A DNA stretch of 64,000 bases from AP-15 sp963790875. Lineage in GTDB: Bacteria > Pseudomonadota > Alphaproteobacteria > ATCC43930 > CGMCC-115725. The notes under the pieces are model-generated. The model searched no databases, had not been told where the DNA came from, and worked only from the letters and a program-made list of their open reading frames with translations. This document shows positions 26,531-36,074 of this stretch, one piece after another. The position numbers and the translations under genes are program-made. How positions within the stretch are numbered: position 1 is the first letter of the stretch; every line of letters starts with the position of its first letter. The DNA is taken from assembly GCA_963790875.1 (NCBI GenBank), contig CAWBQT010000001.1:550676-614675 (forward strand). Reading direction: 5' to 3'.

Positions 26531-26923
26531 ATGGCAAAGATCGAGGCTTATGCCGCCAAGACCCAATACGATCCGCCGGCCTATGCGCAGGCGGTCAAGG
26601 TCGAGGGCGGGCGAACGATGCTTTATCTCGCCGGCCAGGTCGCCTATGACGCTAACGGCAACGCGGCGCATGCCGCAGATTTCAGGGCGCAGGCGCGCGC
26701 CGCCTTGCAGGCCGTGAAGGACCAGGTCGAGGCCGGCGGCGGCACGTTGCGCGATGTCGTCAAGGTCAACACCTACCTGACCGACATCCGGCATCGCGCC
26801 GACTACGGGCCGATCCGCGAGGAATTCTTTGGCAAGAAAATGCCGGCGCATACCCTCGTTGCGGTCGCGGCCCTGGCGCAGCCCGAATTCTTGATCGAGA
26901 TCGAAGCCGTCGCCGTCCTGTAA
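26531..26923 (+). CDS. ridA: RidA family enamine/imine deaminase
   Basis: A 130-residue YjgF/YER057c/UK114 protein that hydrolyses reactive enamines and imines, relieving damage from PLP enzymes. Signatures: MLYLAGQVAYDANGN (about residue 30), ALQAVKDQVEAGGGTLRDV (about 60), VVKVNTYLTDIRHRADY and HTLVAVAALAQPEFLIEIEA at the end. The usual catalytic Arg is not in its canonical setting, so a catabolic RidA-like role (Rid2-7) is as likely as classical RidA. The site AAGCGGAGG lies just before the ATG. Confidence 0.88.
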   Translation: MAKIEAYAAKTQYDPPAYAQAVKVEGGRTMLYLAGQVAYDANGNAAHAADFRAQARAALQAVKDQVEAGGGTLRDVVKVNTYLTDIRHRADYGPIREEFFGKKMPAHTLVAVAALAQPEFLIEIEAVAVL

Positions 26924-26925
26924 AT

Positions 26926-28077
26926 CTAGCCTTGGAGAGCGGCGATCTCGGCTGGGGTGTAGCCCAACCCGGTCAGCACCTCTTCGGTGTGCTCGCCGAG
27001 AGTGGCGGCGTAGGGTTGCGCCGCGGTGCGCGCCGCCGACAGCCGAAACGGCGGGTTCAGCACTAGAAACCTGCCGCCGGCATCGGCGATTTCGGCCAGG
27101 GCCCGGCGATGCGCGAGCTGCGGATCGGCCATCGCCTCCTTGACCGTGCGATAGGGCGAGGACGGCACGCCGTGCCGGTCGAAGACCGCCTGCACCTCGG
27201 CGGTGGTCAACGTCGTCGACCACGCTTCGAGTTCGTCGACGAGTTCGCCCCAATAGCGGCGACGATCGGCGTATCGGGCAAAGCGCGGATCGGTGATCCA
27301 GCCCGGGTGGCCGCTTGCCGTGGCGAGGTTCTGAAAGCTACGCTCGCTGGCGATCGCCGGCATGATGTAGCCGTCTTTCGTCGCGACTGGGCCAAAGATC
27401 GGCCGGCCTGGCGGGGCGACGGCGAATTGCGCCGCCTGGATTTCGCTCAGGGTCAAGGTCAGCATGCTCTCGAGCATCGACACGTCGACCATCTGACCTT
27501 CGCCGGTCAGCTGCCGGTGATAGAGCGCCGTCATGATCGCGCCGAAAGCATAGCTGCCGGTCAGCACGTCGGCGATGAAGATGCCGCAGAAATCGGGACG
27601 CCGCGCCTCCAGCTGATGTGCGATCTGCGCCAGATCATAGCCCGAGGCGGCATGGATCACCGGCGCATATGCCGGCAGTTCGGCCGACGGCCCGGTTTGG
27701 CCGTAGCCCGAGATCGCGCAGTAGACGAGGTCGCGTTTGATTTCTTTCATCGCCGGATAATCGAGGCCGAAGCGGCGCATGACTCCGGGCCGGAAATTCT
27801 CGACGACGACATCGGCGGTGGCGACGAGACGGCGCGCCGCCTCGACCCCGCGCGGCAACTTCAGATCGAGCACGACGCTTTTCTTGCCGGCGTTCAACTG
27901 GCCAAAGCTCGTGCTGGCGCCGTCGCGCAGCGGCGGGCGGGTGCGCATCATGTCGCCTTCCGGCGCCTCGATCTTGATCACCTCGGCGCCGAGATCGGCG
28001 AGCATCCGGCCGCAATGCGGGCCGGCAATCGTCGTCGTGAAATCGAGCACGCGCAGCCCGTCCAAGGCGCCGTTCAT
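26926..28077 (-). CDS. Family III CoA transferase (CaiB/BaiF)
   Basis: Transfers CoA between carboxylic acids. A 383-residue protein from ATG 28075-28077; the open frame upstream to 28974 only mirrors the dienelactone hydrolase gene. It shows LRVLDFTTTIAGPHCGRMLA, EVIKIEAPEGDMMRTRPP, LDLKLPRGVEAARRL, NFRPGVMRRFGLDY, YCAISGYGQTGP and QMVDVSMLESML. The catalytic Asp normally sits around residue 165-170 in the ADVLTGSYAFGA-type segment (IFIADVLTG), which is present. It is convergent with ridA (stops three bases apart) and divergent from the hydrolase. Confidence 0.92.
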   Translation of the reverse strand: MNGALDGLRVLDFTTTIAGPHCGRMLADLGAEVIKIEAPEGDMMRTRPPLRDGASTSFGQLNAGKKSVVLDLKLPRGVEAARRLVATADVVVENFRPGVMRRFGLDYPAMKEIKRDLVYCAISGYGQTGPSAELPAYAPVIHAASGYDLAQIAHQLEARRPDFCGIFIADVLTGSYAFGAIMTALYHRQLTGEGQMVDVSMLESMLTLTLSEIQAAQFAVAPPGRPIFGPVATKDGYIMPAIASERSFQNLATASGHPGWITDPRFARYADRRRYWGELVDELEAWSTTLTTAEVQAVFDRHGVPSSPYRTVKEAMADPQLAHRRALAEIADAGGRFLVLNPPFRLSAARTAAQPYAATLGEHTEEVLTGLGYTPAEIAALQG

Positions 28078-28239
28078 GCCGTCTTCTCCTCCCCAAGTTC
28101 GATGCGGCAGGGTCCGGACCGGGGCCGAAAAGTCAAGCCGCGAGCAAGCCGCCCGCCCGACATCCGTCTTGCCTTCGGGCGGGTTCGGTGCGAAGAGAGC
28201 CGCCGGCAATTCCCACCACCAATAAAGGGGAGGACCGAC

Positions 28240-29001
28240 ATGGCATTTCGCAATATCCAGGCCGGGATGGCGACCTATCGCGGGCATGGCGGCGACCGCG
28301 GCGACGCCTATTACGCGCACCCGAGCAACGCCGGGCCGCATCCCGGTGTCGTCGTGATCCATCACATGCCGGGCTGGGACGAATGGACCTGCGAGGTCGC
28401 CCGCAAATTCGCCCATCACGGCTATGCCGCGATCGCCCCCAGCCTCTATTTCCGGGTCGGCGACGGCGCCGAGGAAGCGGTCGTCGCCAAGGTGCGCGAA
28501 GGCGGCGGCGTGCCGGATGAGCAGATGCTCGGCGATGTCACCGGGGCAATCGATTTTCTGCGTTCGCAGCCGCATGCCAGCGGCAAGGTCGGGGTCATCG
28601 GCTTCTGCTCGGGCGGCCGGCAGACCTACCTCGTCGCCGGCAAGCTGTCGCATTTGATCCAGGGTGCGGTCGATTGCTGGGGCGGCAACGTCATCGTCGA
28701 CGACAAGTCGCGGCTGAGCAAGGCGCAGCCGGTGGCGCCGATCGAAATGACAAGCGGCATCAATTGCCCGCTCCTCGGCCTCTTTGGCAACGAGGACCCG
28801 AACCCGTCGGCCGATCAGGTCAACCGCACCGAGGCGGAGCTGAAGAAACACGGCAAAGAATACGAGTTCCACCGCTACGACGGCGCCGGCCACGCCTTCT
28901 TTGCCCATTACCGGCCGAACTACCGGCCGGAGCAGGCGGTCGACGGCTGGCACAAGGTCTTCGCCTTCTTCCACAAGCAGCTCGGCGCGCCGCGGACTTG
29001 A
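28240..29001 (+). CDS. Dienelactone hydrolase family protein
   Basis: Alpha/beta hydrolase of 253 residues with a cysteine nucleophile: GVIGFCSGGRQTYL (Cys about 125), LFGNEDPNPSADQ (Asp about 188) and GAGHAFFAHYRP (His about 216). The conserved HPGVVVIHHMPGWDEW (about residue 33) forms the oxyanion region. A strong AAGGGGAGG lies before ATG 28240. The family opens lactone rings in the breakdown of chloroaromatics and related compounds. Divergent from the CoA transferase, so both may share a control region (28078-28239). Confidence 0.93.
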   Translation: MAFRNIQAGMATYRGHGGDRGDAYYAHPSNAGPHPGVVVIHHMPGWDEWTCEVARKFAHHGYAAIAPSLYFRVGDGAEEAVVAKVREGGGVPDEQMLGDVTGAIDFLRSQPHASGKVGVIGFCSGGRQTYLVAGKLSHLIQGAVDCWGGNVIVDDKSRLSKAQPVAPIEMTSGINCPLLGLFGNEDPNPSADQVNRTEAELKKHGKEYEFHRYDGAGHAFFAHYRPNYRPEQAVDGWHKVFAFFHKQLGAPRT

Positions 29002-29021
29002 TGGCTACCTCGCCTCGCACG

Positions 29022-29146
29022 CGGGGAGAGGTCGGGATCCGCGCCCGGGGCGCGGATCCCGGGTGAGGGGCAGCCTGCCTCCGCCTGAGCGGTTGCCAGC
29101 AAGCCCCTCACCCCGATCCTCTCTGCGCAAGCGGGGCGAGGGAGGG
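29022..29146. repeat. Palindromic intergenic repeat, CCCCTCACC type, copy 3
   Basis: Compound unit. It contains the GCGGGGAGAG motif, a GGGATCCGCGCCCGG/CGCGGATCCCG hairpin (about 29034-29061), GGGTGAGGGG (29061-29070) and, inverted, CCCCTCACCCC (29104-29114). It shares core words with the copies at 5268 and 17558. Confidence 0.65.
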
Positions 29147-29175
29147 AAGAACGCCGGCACCGATGTGACCGGCCG

Positions 29176-30146
29176 ATGATCGACGCCGCGATCGTCGGCC
29201 TCGGCCGCTGGGGCCGCACCCTCGTCGCTTCGGTCCAGGGCAAGAGCGGCCGGCTGCGCTTCATTCGCGCCGTCGTCCGCCGCCGCCGACCCGCACCGCG
29301 ACTTTGCCGAGCAGCACAGTCTCGCACTCGACGGACGACCTAGCGGCGGTGCTCGCCGATCCGGCAGTCGCCGCGGTCGTGCTGGCGACGCCGCATTCGC
29401 TGCATTGCGAGCAGATCCTCGCCGCCGCCGGCGCCGGCAAGCACGTCTTTTGCGAAAAGCCGCTGACCCTGACCAAGGCCGAGGCGGCGCGGGCCATCGC
29501 CGCCTGCGACGACGCCGGGGTCGTGCTCGGGATCGGGCACGACAAGCGGTTCTTTCCGTCGCTCGTCGAGCTGGCGCGGCTCGCCAAAGGCGGCGCGCTC
29601 GGCCGCATCCTGCATATCGAGGGGAATTTCAGCAACGAGGTGGCGGGCTCCTTCTCGGGCTGGCGCTTCTCGCCCGAGGAATCGCCGGCCGGCGGCATGA
29701 CCGGCACCGGCATCCACATACTCGATATGATGATCGGCCTCGCCGGGCCGGTTCGCCGGGTGCAGGCGCTGCTCCTTTCCCACAAGCCGCCGCCCGACCC
29801 GCTCGACAGCCTGTCCGTTCTGCTCGAATTCGGCTCAAAGACGAGCGGCATGTTGGCGGCGGTGCGCTCGTCGCCGACCTTCATGCGGATCCATGCCTTC
29901 GGCCGCAACGCCTCGGCCGAAGCGCTGGGTCCGACGCATCTGGTACTGCGGCGCAGCGGGGCGGCGCCGCAGCATATCGATCTGCCGCCCGCCAACTCGG
30001 TCGCCGCCAATCTCGAAGCCTTTGCCGCGGCGGCGGCCGACGAAGCGCCCTATCCGATCCCGCCAAGCGAGATCTTCGACACGGTCGCCGCCTTCGAGGC
30101 GATCGCCACATCGGTCGGCGGCGACGGCCGGATCTGCGAAGTCTGA
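29176..30146 (+). pseudogene. Gfo/Idh/MocA oxidoreductase with two frameshifts near the N-terminus
   Basis: From ATG 29176 the first frame gives MIDAAIVGLGRWGRTLVASV (the NAD-binding Gly motif). A second frame carries ADPHRDFAEQHSLAL (about 29286-29330). The third runs from TDDLAAVLADPAVAAVVLAT to the end. The body has HVFCEKPLTLTKAEAARA (the EKP motif) and GGMTGTGIHILDMM, and is otherwise intact. Two indels, near 29280 and 29330, separate the pieces. A product started at 29304 would lack the dinucleotide-binding loop. Either a recent pseudogene or assembly errors. Confidence 0.75.
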
Positions 30147-30203
30147 GAACGTGATCCAAAGCTGTGTGCGCGCGGCCGGATTGTGTGGTTCACGCGACGG
30201 GGC

Positions 30204-30845
30204 TCACGGTGATGGCCATCGGCGATGTGGACGGAGGCGCAGCGTCGGGTTTATCGATTTTGCGGCGGCAAAGTGACGGTTATCCGAGCGATCCACGGTT
30301 TCGGAGTGGGCTTCGGCTCGCCGATCCCGGAAGCGGCGCCGGACGGGCGACCGCGCAAGACAGACATTTTTTCCCGCCGCGCCGCTGGGTGGTTGGTCGA
30401 GTCGAGCGCGCGAGATATCGATGCTGTCGAGCAGCGCCCGCGCCTCGGCGGGATCGAGCACCGGCGTTTGTCCGCAGGTGACGACGTGGCGCGGGCCCCG
30501 CACCGAGACGGCGGGGTTCACCGGCACGACCTGGCCGCTGACGAGCCAATCGAACAGGTGACGGATCGCGGCGAGCCGTTGCTTGACGCTCGGCGCGGCC
30601 AGTTCGCGCGTGCCTACCTCGATCCAGGTCGCGACATGCACCGGCTGGACATCGGCGATCGATGGCACGCCGGCGCTCGCGCACCAGCCGAGAAATTCCT
30701 CGGCCGCCCGTGCATAGGCCCGGCGAGTATGCGGGTTGCGGATATTGGCGGCGAAGAATTCGAGGAAGCGCATGGATGCGCGCTCGCCGGCGGCGACGAC
30801 GAGCACCGGGAGGCTAGAGGACCGGACGAGGGCAAGATCGTTCAT
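30204..30845 (-). pseudogene. Tyrosine recombinase, N-terminal half only
   Basis: From ATG 30843-30845 the frame shows the SAM-like core-binding domain of phage-type integrases: ANIRNPHTRRAYARAAEEFL, SIADVQPVHVATWIE, SVKQRLAAIRHLFDWLV, and the start of the catalytic domain LDPAEARALLDSIDIS. After about residue 160 the sequence turns into unrelated arginine-rich frame. The catalytic Arg, His and Tyr are all missing. It marks the left edge of the accessory island. Confidence 0.8.
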
Positions 30846-31564
30846 GAGCGCGTCTCGCCGGCTTGTCGCAGCTCCGCGAGGATCCGCTCCACTTCGCGCT
30901 TCTGCCACCCCTCAGGGTCATTCAGCAAATCGGGATCATTCTTGTATTTCCAAAAGTCCGGCCCTCGTTCCGCCGGCGACACCGGCACCGTTGATTTTGA
31001 CCAACCAGCGCTACCACGACGCCACACATAGAGCCTTCTCCATGCCAAGGACCGGATGGACAAAAGCGCGAGCGTATTTCGAGCCGGTCAGTTGGCCAGC
31101 GGTAGCCTGGTCGAGCGCCGCAGGGTCCAGCCAAAGCGTCATCACAAATGTTGAAATAACCGCGCCTAGTTCCGGCACGCCGCACGACACAAGCAGCCAC
31201 ACCTCATCGAAATCACGGAAATCGTGACGCTGAGCAATTGCCACTTTTCGTGCAACAGCTTGCTGTATGGCGGTCAGCACCTTGGCTGGATCGTTCTGCG
31301 CCCATCCGCCATACACCCCACTCCGGCAGCGTTGTCCTTCGCGGGCATCCTTCTTCTCACCGGAGCGCGCGCGACGCCGGGCGTCTCGCCGGTGTCCAGC
31401 TCGGTGACCTGAATTCCGATGCGGCGGCCGCTGATGAAGGCCGCCACGTCACCGCCGGTCGCGCCCGCACCTGTCGCATTCGGGTCCCGATACTCGTCCG
31501 GTGAAAGCCCGAGCCACTGCATCAAGAGCGCGACCGAGCCCTTCTCCCTTTCAAACGATGCCAT
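30842..31564 (-). pseudogene. Uncharacterised protein broken by two frameshifts
   Basis: Three frames read as one protein. The first runs MASFEREKGSVALLMQWLGL to GRRIGIQVTELDTGE. The second runs YGGWAQNDPAKVLTAIQQAV through WLLVSCGVPELGAVISTFVM to HPVLGMEKAL. The third runs YVWRRGSAGWSKSTV through FWKYKNDPDLLNDPEGWQKR to the stop at 30842. Breaks fall near 31330 and 31040. The GDVAAFISGRRIGIQVTEL stretch resembles a PD-(D/E)XK nuclease core (D...xVxE), but this is weak. Its last codon overlaps the ATG of the truncated integrase, so the two once formed a unit. Confidence 0.5.
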
Positions 31565-31790
31565 CCCTTCCCCCTTGCACCCGGCGCGCGGCAACCTGTC
31601 AAAGACTAAGACTATTCGATAAAGGACATTGTACTAAACCGCTTCGCGGTAGTTCTTGAATTGACTCGATTTTGATTTGCCGGGCTCGGTTGCGGCAACC
31701 GTGCGGGGCGTCCCTCTGGTCTGACAACTCGATTGCGAGACGATACGCTGGCGCCCGGTGGCGCTGTTCGGTCTCGCAAAGGAGTCGTCA

Positions 31791-33292
31791 ATGAGCCCGC
31801 TCCGTCGTCGCATGATCGAGGACATGCAAATTCGCAACCTGACGCCGAATACCCAACGTGTGTACGTTGCACAGGTCGTCCGGTTCGCCTGCCATTTTGG
31901 CAAATCGCCCGACCTTCTCGGGCCACCTGAGATCCGCACGTATCTGCACCACCTGAGCCAGGAAAGACGCCTCGCGGCCAGTTCCGTCATCGTCACGGTC
32001 TCGGCGCTCCGCTTCTTCTACCACACCACTCTCAAACGGCCCTGGGTTGTCGAGGACGACATCCCCGCTGGCCGTCAGGCAAAGAAGCTTCCCGTCGTGC
32101 TGAGCCGGGAGGAGGTCGCGCGCTTCCTGGGCGCCGTCAAGAACCTGAAGCACCGCGTCATTCTCACCGTCTGCTACGCGACCGGTCTCCGGATTTCCGA
32201 AGCCGTCCGCCTCAGACCCGCCGCCATTGATAGCAAACGCATGGTCATCCGGGTTGAGCAAGGTAAAGGCCGGAAAGACCGTTATGTCATGTTACCGCCG
32301 AAACTCCTCGATATGCTCAGGGACTATTGGAAGAGGATGCACCCCGGAGAATGGCTATTTCCCGGCCGCCTGCCTGGCCAGCCGATCTCACCGCTCACCA
32401 TCGATTGCACCTGCCGGGAGGTGAGAGAACAGTGCGGCATCGGCAAACCGGTTTTGCCGCATTTCAGGGCGGCGGCGGAGACGTTGCGCAAGATCGCCGC
32501 CGATCCAAAACATCTGGGGGCGGAGGTCGGCTTCCTGGGTGTGCTGCATACCTGGGGGCAGTCCCTTCGACACCATCCACATGTTCATTTTCTCGTTCCT
32601 GGCGGCGTGATCGCGCCGGGCGGAGAGAGCTGGGTCGCTTGCCGGCCAGGATACTTTGTTCCGGTCACCGTCCTGTCGCAGATGTTCCGAGGCTTGTTCC
32701 TGCGCTACCTGGGAAGGCGTTCGCCGCTGGGGAACTGAATTTTTTCACCGCGCACCGCCACCTTCATGAACCAGCGGCGTTCCGCCGGTATCTGGCGCCG
32801 GTTTGGAACGCCGAGTGGGTGGTCTACGCGAAGCGGCCGTTTGGCGGGCCAGCCCAGGTCCTCGATTATGTAGGGCGCTACACCCACCGTGTCGCCATCT
32901 CCAACAACCGGCTGCCGTCCATGGACAACGCCAAAGTCCGCTTCCGCTGGAAGGATTACCGGGAGGGCAACCGCCGGAAGACGATGACGCTGGGTGGTGG
33001 GGAGTTCATCCGCCGTTTCCTGGTTCATGTGCTGCCGGACGGGTTCCATCGCATCCGGCACTACGGTTTCCTCGACAACTGTCACCGCGCACAGAAACTC
33101 GAGCGCTGCCGGGAACTGCTCAGGATGGCACCAGCCGCACCGGCCGAACCCCCCGGTGACTACCGTGAGCGGTTCGAGGCGTTGACCGGGGGGTCGTTGC
33201 GGCAATGTCCGCACTGTCGCACCGGCACCATGGTGGTGATCGAAAGCATCTTGCGGCCGAGGGTCCGGCTGCCGGTTTCCGACACATCATGA
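31791..33292 (+). mobile_element. IS91-family element remnant A (integrase-transposase deletion derivative)
   Basis: Carries the two genes typical of this IS91 branch, a tyrosine recombinase followed by a Y2-type transposase, but fused by an internal deletion at about 32462. A one-base loss near 32712 breaks the rest. Ends were not located. An AT-richer flank with a hairpin (about 31637-31655) lies upstream. Confidence 0.75.
31791..33292 (+). pseudogene. Fused integrase N-terminus and IS91 transposase C-terminus, frameshifted
   Basis: Codons 1-224 from ATG 31791 are a tyrosine recombinase: MSPLRRRMIEDMQIRNLTP, LSREEVARFLGAVKNLKHRV, YATGLRISEAVRLRP (first catalytic Arg), GKGRKDRYVMLP (Lys). 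At VLPH the sequence jumps into an IS91 transposase at FRAAAETLRKIAADP, then HTWGQSLRHHPHVHFLVPGG (HUH-like motif). The integrase HxxR, His and Tyr are lost, as is the transposase zinc-finger N-terminus. A lost base near 32712 ends this frame at 32738. The rest continues in the next frame: LNFFTAHRHLHEP, YVGRYTHRVAISNNRLPSM, FIRRFLVHVLPDGFHRIRHY and CPHCRTGTM. Neither enzyme can work. Confidence 0.8.
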
Positions 33293-33740
33293 CCCAGGAT
33301 CCACGCTTCAGCCGCACCAAGACGAAGCGCCCGCCAAGCCCGGGCGGGGACGCCTGCGCCGCGAGGGCCAACGCCGTTCTGGCGCGAGAGCCAAATAGTC
33401 AGATCCAGGCGATGCTCACCGCTCGAAGGTCCGGTTGGCGCGGCGGATGGTTCCACACCGCCACCACCCGAGATGCCGCGGTGCCCCACCAGCAATCCTC
33501 CGGGGGCATTCAACGCCCATAGCCCTGGCGACGCGGGCGGCGGTTTAGCACAACCCGTTTTTTGCTCACCGGCGCGCATTCCAACCGCGGAATCCACCCG
33601 CACAGGCCTGTGCGCCGCGCCGCCAAGCAAAAAACGCTCTACGTTATCACATATAAAACACGTGGGTGTGAGGGGGTCCATCACAACCTTGAATTTCGCC
33701 GTTACGTGTGCTACTTTGTGGCCCAAAGGAGAGATTTGCC
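33293..33740. other. Non-coding flank of IS91 remnant A
   Basis: About 450 bases without a supported gene. The last 100 bases before the antitoxin are AT-richer (TTATCACATATAAAACACG near 33646), a likely promoter and operator region for the RelB/YafQ pair, though no operator can be defined. Confidence 0.4.
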
Positions 33741-34004
33741 ATGACTGCCAATTCCGTCGTCCGTGCCCGCATCGACGAGCAGATCAAGAAGGAAGCTGCT
33801 GCCGTCCTGAGCGCCATGGGCCTCAGCGTGTCGGACGCCTTCCGCCTGATGATGGTCAAGATCGCCAAGGAGAAGAAGCTCCCGTTCGAGCCGCTGACGC
33901 CCAATGACGAGACCATCGAGGCGATGAAGGCCGCGCGGCGCGGCGAGCTGGTGACCGTCGGTCCGCCGGGCAAGCTGCTCGCGAGCCTGAATGCGGACTG
34001 TTAA
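33741..34004 (+). CDS. RelB/DinJ family antitoxin
   Basis: An 87-residue ribbon-helix-helix antitoxin: NSVVRARIDEQIKKEAAAVL, then MGLSVSDAFRLMMVKIAKE, as in DinJ. The C-terminal part (LPFEPLTPNDETIEAMKAAR) would bind the toxin. AAAGGAGAG precedes ATG 33741, which is preferred over the upstream in-frame codon at 33708. It overlaps the toxin gene by 14 bases. It lies between two IS91-family elements, so it may have been moved with them or helps retain the island. Confidence 0.92.
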   Translation: MTANSVVRARIDEQIKKEAAAVLSAMGLSVSDAFRLMMVKIAKEKKLPFEPLTPNDETIEAMKAARRGELVTVGPPGKLLASLNADC

Positions 34005-34272
34005 ACACACCAGCCGGTTCCGGCGCGATTACAAACGGGAAAAATCGGGGCGGCACAGCAAGCGCCTGGACGCCGATCTCTTGGAAGCTGTGACACTGCT
34101 AGCGAAGGACGAGCCGTTGCCCCGGCGGTATTTCGATCACCCGCTTGGCGGCGAATGGAACGATCACCGCGACTGCCACATCAAACCCGACCTCGTCCTG
34201 ATCTACCGCAAGCCGGATGAAACCACCCTTGAGCTTGTCCGCCTCGGCTCGCATAGCGAGCTTGGCATCTGA
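33991..34272 (+). CDS. yafQ: YafQ family mRNA interferase toxin
   Basis: A 93-residue RelE-fold ribosome-dependent RNase. It shows TSRFRRDYKREKSGRHSKRL (basic N-terminal helix), PLPRRYFDHPLGGEWNDHRDCHIKPDLVLIYRK in order (His about 50, 58 and 63; Asp about 66; the Tyr of IYRK), and the closing LVRLGSHSELGI. YafQ needs C-terminal His and Phe-type residues; the SHSELG end is standard for this group. Together with the antitoxin it looks fully intact. Confidence 0.93.
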   Translation: MRTVKHTSRFRRDYKREKSGRHSKRLDADLLEAVTLLAKDEPLPRRYFDHPLGGEWNDHRDCHIKPDLVLIYRKPDETTLELVRLGSHSELGI

Positions 34273-34961
34273 AATATGCGCCAACCCTAGATTTTGTGTC
34301 CGCGCGCGCCAAGCAACGGCGCGGCCGGTACAGTATTTCGCAGCGCCAGGCCGATCCGACCAGCAAGGCACAACGCCCCCGCCGTGTTTCCACTTGTCTA
34401 TATTTGAAAAATACATGACGTAATTTCCATGCGACTTTGAGAGCGGGCCAAGGCGACGGCAGAGACACAACGTCTAGACGTGGGAATGATGAGTTGCTTC
34501 GTATCTCACGCCCACAAACGTGCAAAAAAAACGAAGGCGCAGAAGATGACACCCCAAACCAGATAAACCCCAATGACTGGAAGCGTTTCCACTTTCCGGC
34601 GGCCAATATGTTGGGCGGCCCAGAACGAATCAGAGTTTGCGCGCCCGTGACGGGCGCGCAGGCTCGGTTGAAGGAACGCGTCTGACTGGATGGACTCGGA
34701 GGGTAGTGGGACGGGCCTATGGGGATTTCTACCGTGGCAGGTGGTCGGAGACGCGGTAGGAAGAAGCGGCCGGTGGGTTGAAAGGTTGCGCGGGCCTGAT
34801 GATGGCTCGCTGATGCAAGCCGATTGGCTGCTGCGGTCGCTGCCGTGGGGCGATTTCCGATGATTTTGGGGTGGCGGCGGGCGAGCGCCGACGCTCCCGC
34901 GATGGAACGGTGGAGCGACAGCATGGGGTCGGCGGTGTGGGCGTCGGCAGCATGCTGGTGG
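34273..34961. other. Intergenic region between the TA pair and IS91 element B
   Basis: About 690 bases in which I see no supported gene or RNA. Base composition drops in GC around 34390-34600. The stretch 34730-34960 should hold one end of IS91 element B (its 3' side), but the terminus cannot be placed. Confidence 0.4.
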
Positions 34962-36071
34962 TCACGGGCCTTGCGGCCGGGCGGGCGACAGCCGGCGCAG
35001 CAGTGTCAGATGGCCGGTCTCGCAATGCGGGCAACGGCGCGGCGATGGCGGGGCCTGGGGGTCGGCGTCAGGCTCGGATGCGGCGGGATCGGCCTGTGGG
35101 TTGGCGGGTTGCGCCAGCAGGAGAACATTCCTCAGGTTGCGCAGCGGTTCGCGGCGCGAGGCATGCCACAGGCCGTAATAGCGGACCTTGTGGAAGCCGG
35201 CCGGCAGGACGTGCTGGAGGAAACGCCGCATGAACTCGTGGCCGGCCACAGTTTCCTTGCGCTGGCGGTCGGCGGTGCGGTCCTTGTAGCGGTAGGTCAC
35301 GGTCGCGTCGTCGACGGCCAGGATGCGGTTGTTGGTGATGGCGATGCGGAAGGCGTAGCGGGCGAGATAGTCGAGTGCCGCCTGCTGTCCCTCGCCCCAT
35401 GGCGTGATGTGAACGACCCAGGGGATTTGCCAGACATGGGGCGGCAGGTCGGCGTCCGGACAGAGCCTGGCGAAGGCGTCGCGGAAGCGGGCGCGGGCAA
35501 GGGTAGCAAGCGCCGTCTTCGGGAACAGAAACGTCTTGCCGGCGGGATGCCAAGCGGCACCGTCCTCGGACAATCCGCCGCCGGTGACGAGGCAGTGAAC
35601 GTGCGGATGGAAGATAAGCCGTTGCGTCCAGGTGTGCAGAACGGCAAGCACGCCAACGGTGCCGCCGACCCAGCGCGGATCGCGGGCCAACACGATGATC
35701 GCCTCGGCGGCGGCCTTGATCAGCGCGCCATAGCCGTCGATCTGATGCCGGCGCAGCACGGCCCGCAGTTCCTCGGGCACGGTGACGGTGACGTGGAAAT
35801 AGGGAACCGGTAACATCTCCTCCCGACGCTGTTCGAGCCAAGCCTGCGTCTGCTCGGCGTGACACTTCGGGCAGGCGCGGTTGCGGCAGGAGTGAAAGAC
35901 GTGCAGCAGGGCGCCGCAGTGATTGCAGCACCACTGTTGTCCGCCGAGCGCTTCGGTCCGGCAAGCGATGATGTCGGCAACGGCGCGACGATGCGATGGC
36001 AGCATCGCCGCGCCATGAGCCTCCAGATAGCTGCCCCCGAAACGGCGGAACGCGTCCGCCACTTCGGGCAT
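34962..36071 (-). CDS. IS91 family transposase (HUH, Y2 type)
   Basis: A 369-residue rolling-circle transposase. The N-terminal zinc finger is CCNHCGALLHVFHSCRNRACPKCH (four Cys pairs, about residues 48-71). The HUH motif is in LIFHPHVHCLVTGG (about 150-163). The tyrosine region LDYLARYAFRIAITNNRI lies at about 232-250, and a second zinc motif CPHCETGHL ends the protein. Typical length. Its ATG follows the integrase stop by three bases, suggesting coupled translation. Confidence 0.93.
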   Translation of the reverse strand: MPEVADAFRRFGGSYLEAHGAAMLPSHRRAVADIIACRTEALGGQQWCCNHCGALLHVFHSCRNRACPKCHAEQTQAWLEQRREEMLPVPYFHVTVTVPEELRAVLRRHQIDGYGALIKAAAEAIIVLARDPRWVGGTVGVLAVLHTWTQRLIFHPHVHCLVTGGGLSEDGAAWHPAGKTFLFPKTALATLARARFRDAFARLCPDADLPPHVWQIPWVVHITPWGEGQQAALDYLARYAFRIAITNNRILAVDDATVTYRYKDRTADRQRKETVAGHEFMRRFLQHVLPAGFHKVRYYGLWHASRREPLRNLRNVLLLAQPANPQADPAASEPDADPQAPPSPRRCPHCETGHLTLLRRLSPARPQGP

Positions 36072-36074
36072 GCG

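Noticed and set aside
28078..28974. N-terminal extension of the CoA transferase frame
   Set aside because: The extra codons are the antisense of the dienelactone hydrolase gene. The family start MNGALDGLRVLDF is at 28077.
32327..32700. Plus-strand frame upstream of the IS91 transposase tail
   Set aside because: Only its part after about 32712 matches the transposase. The earlier codons are shadow of the fused integrase frame.
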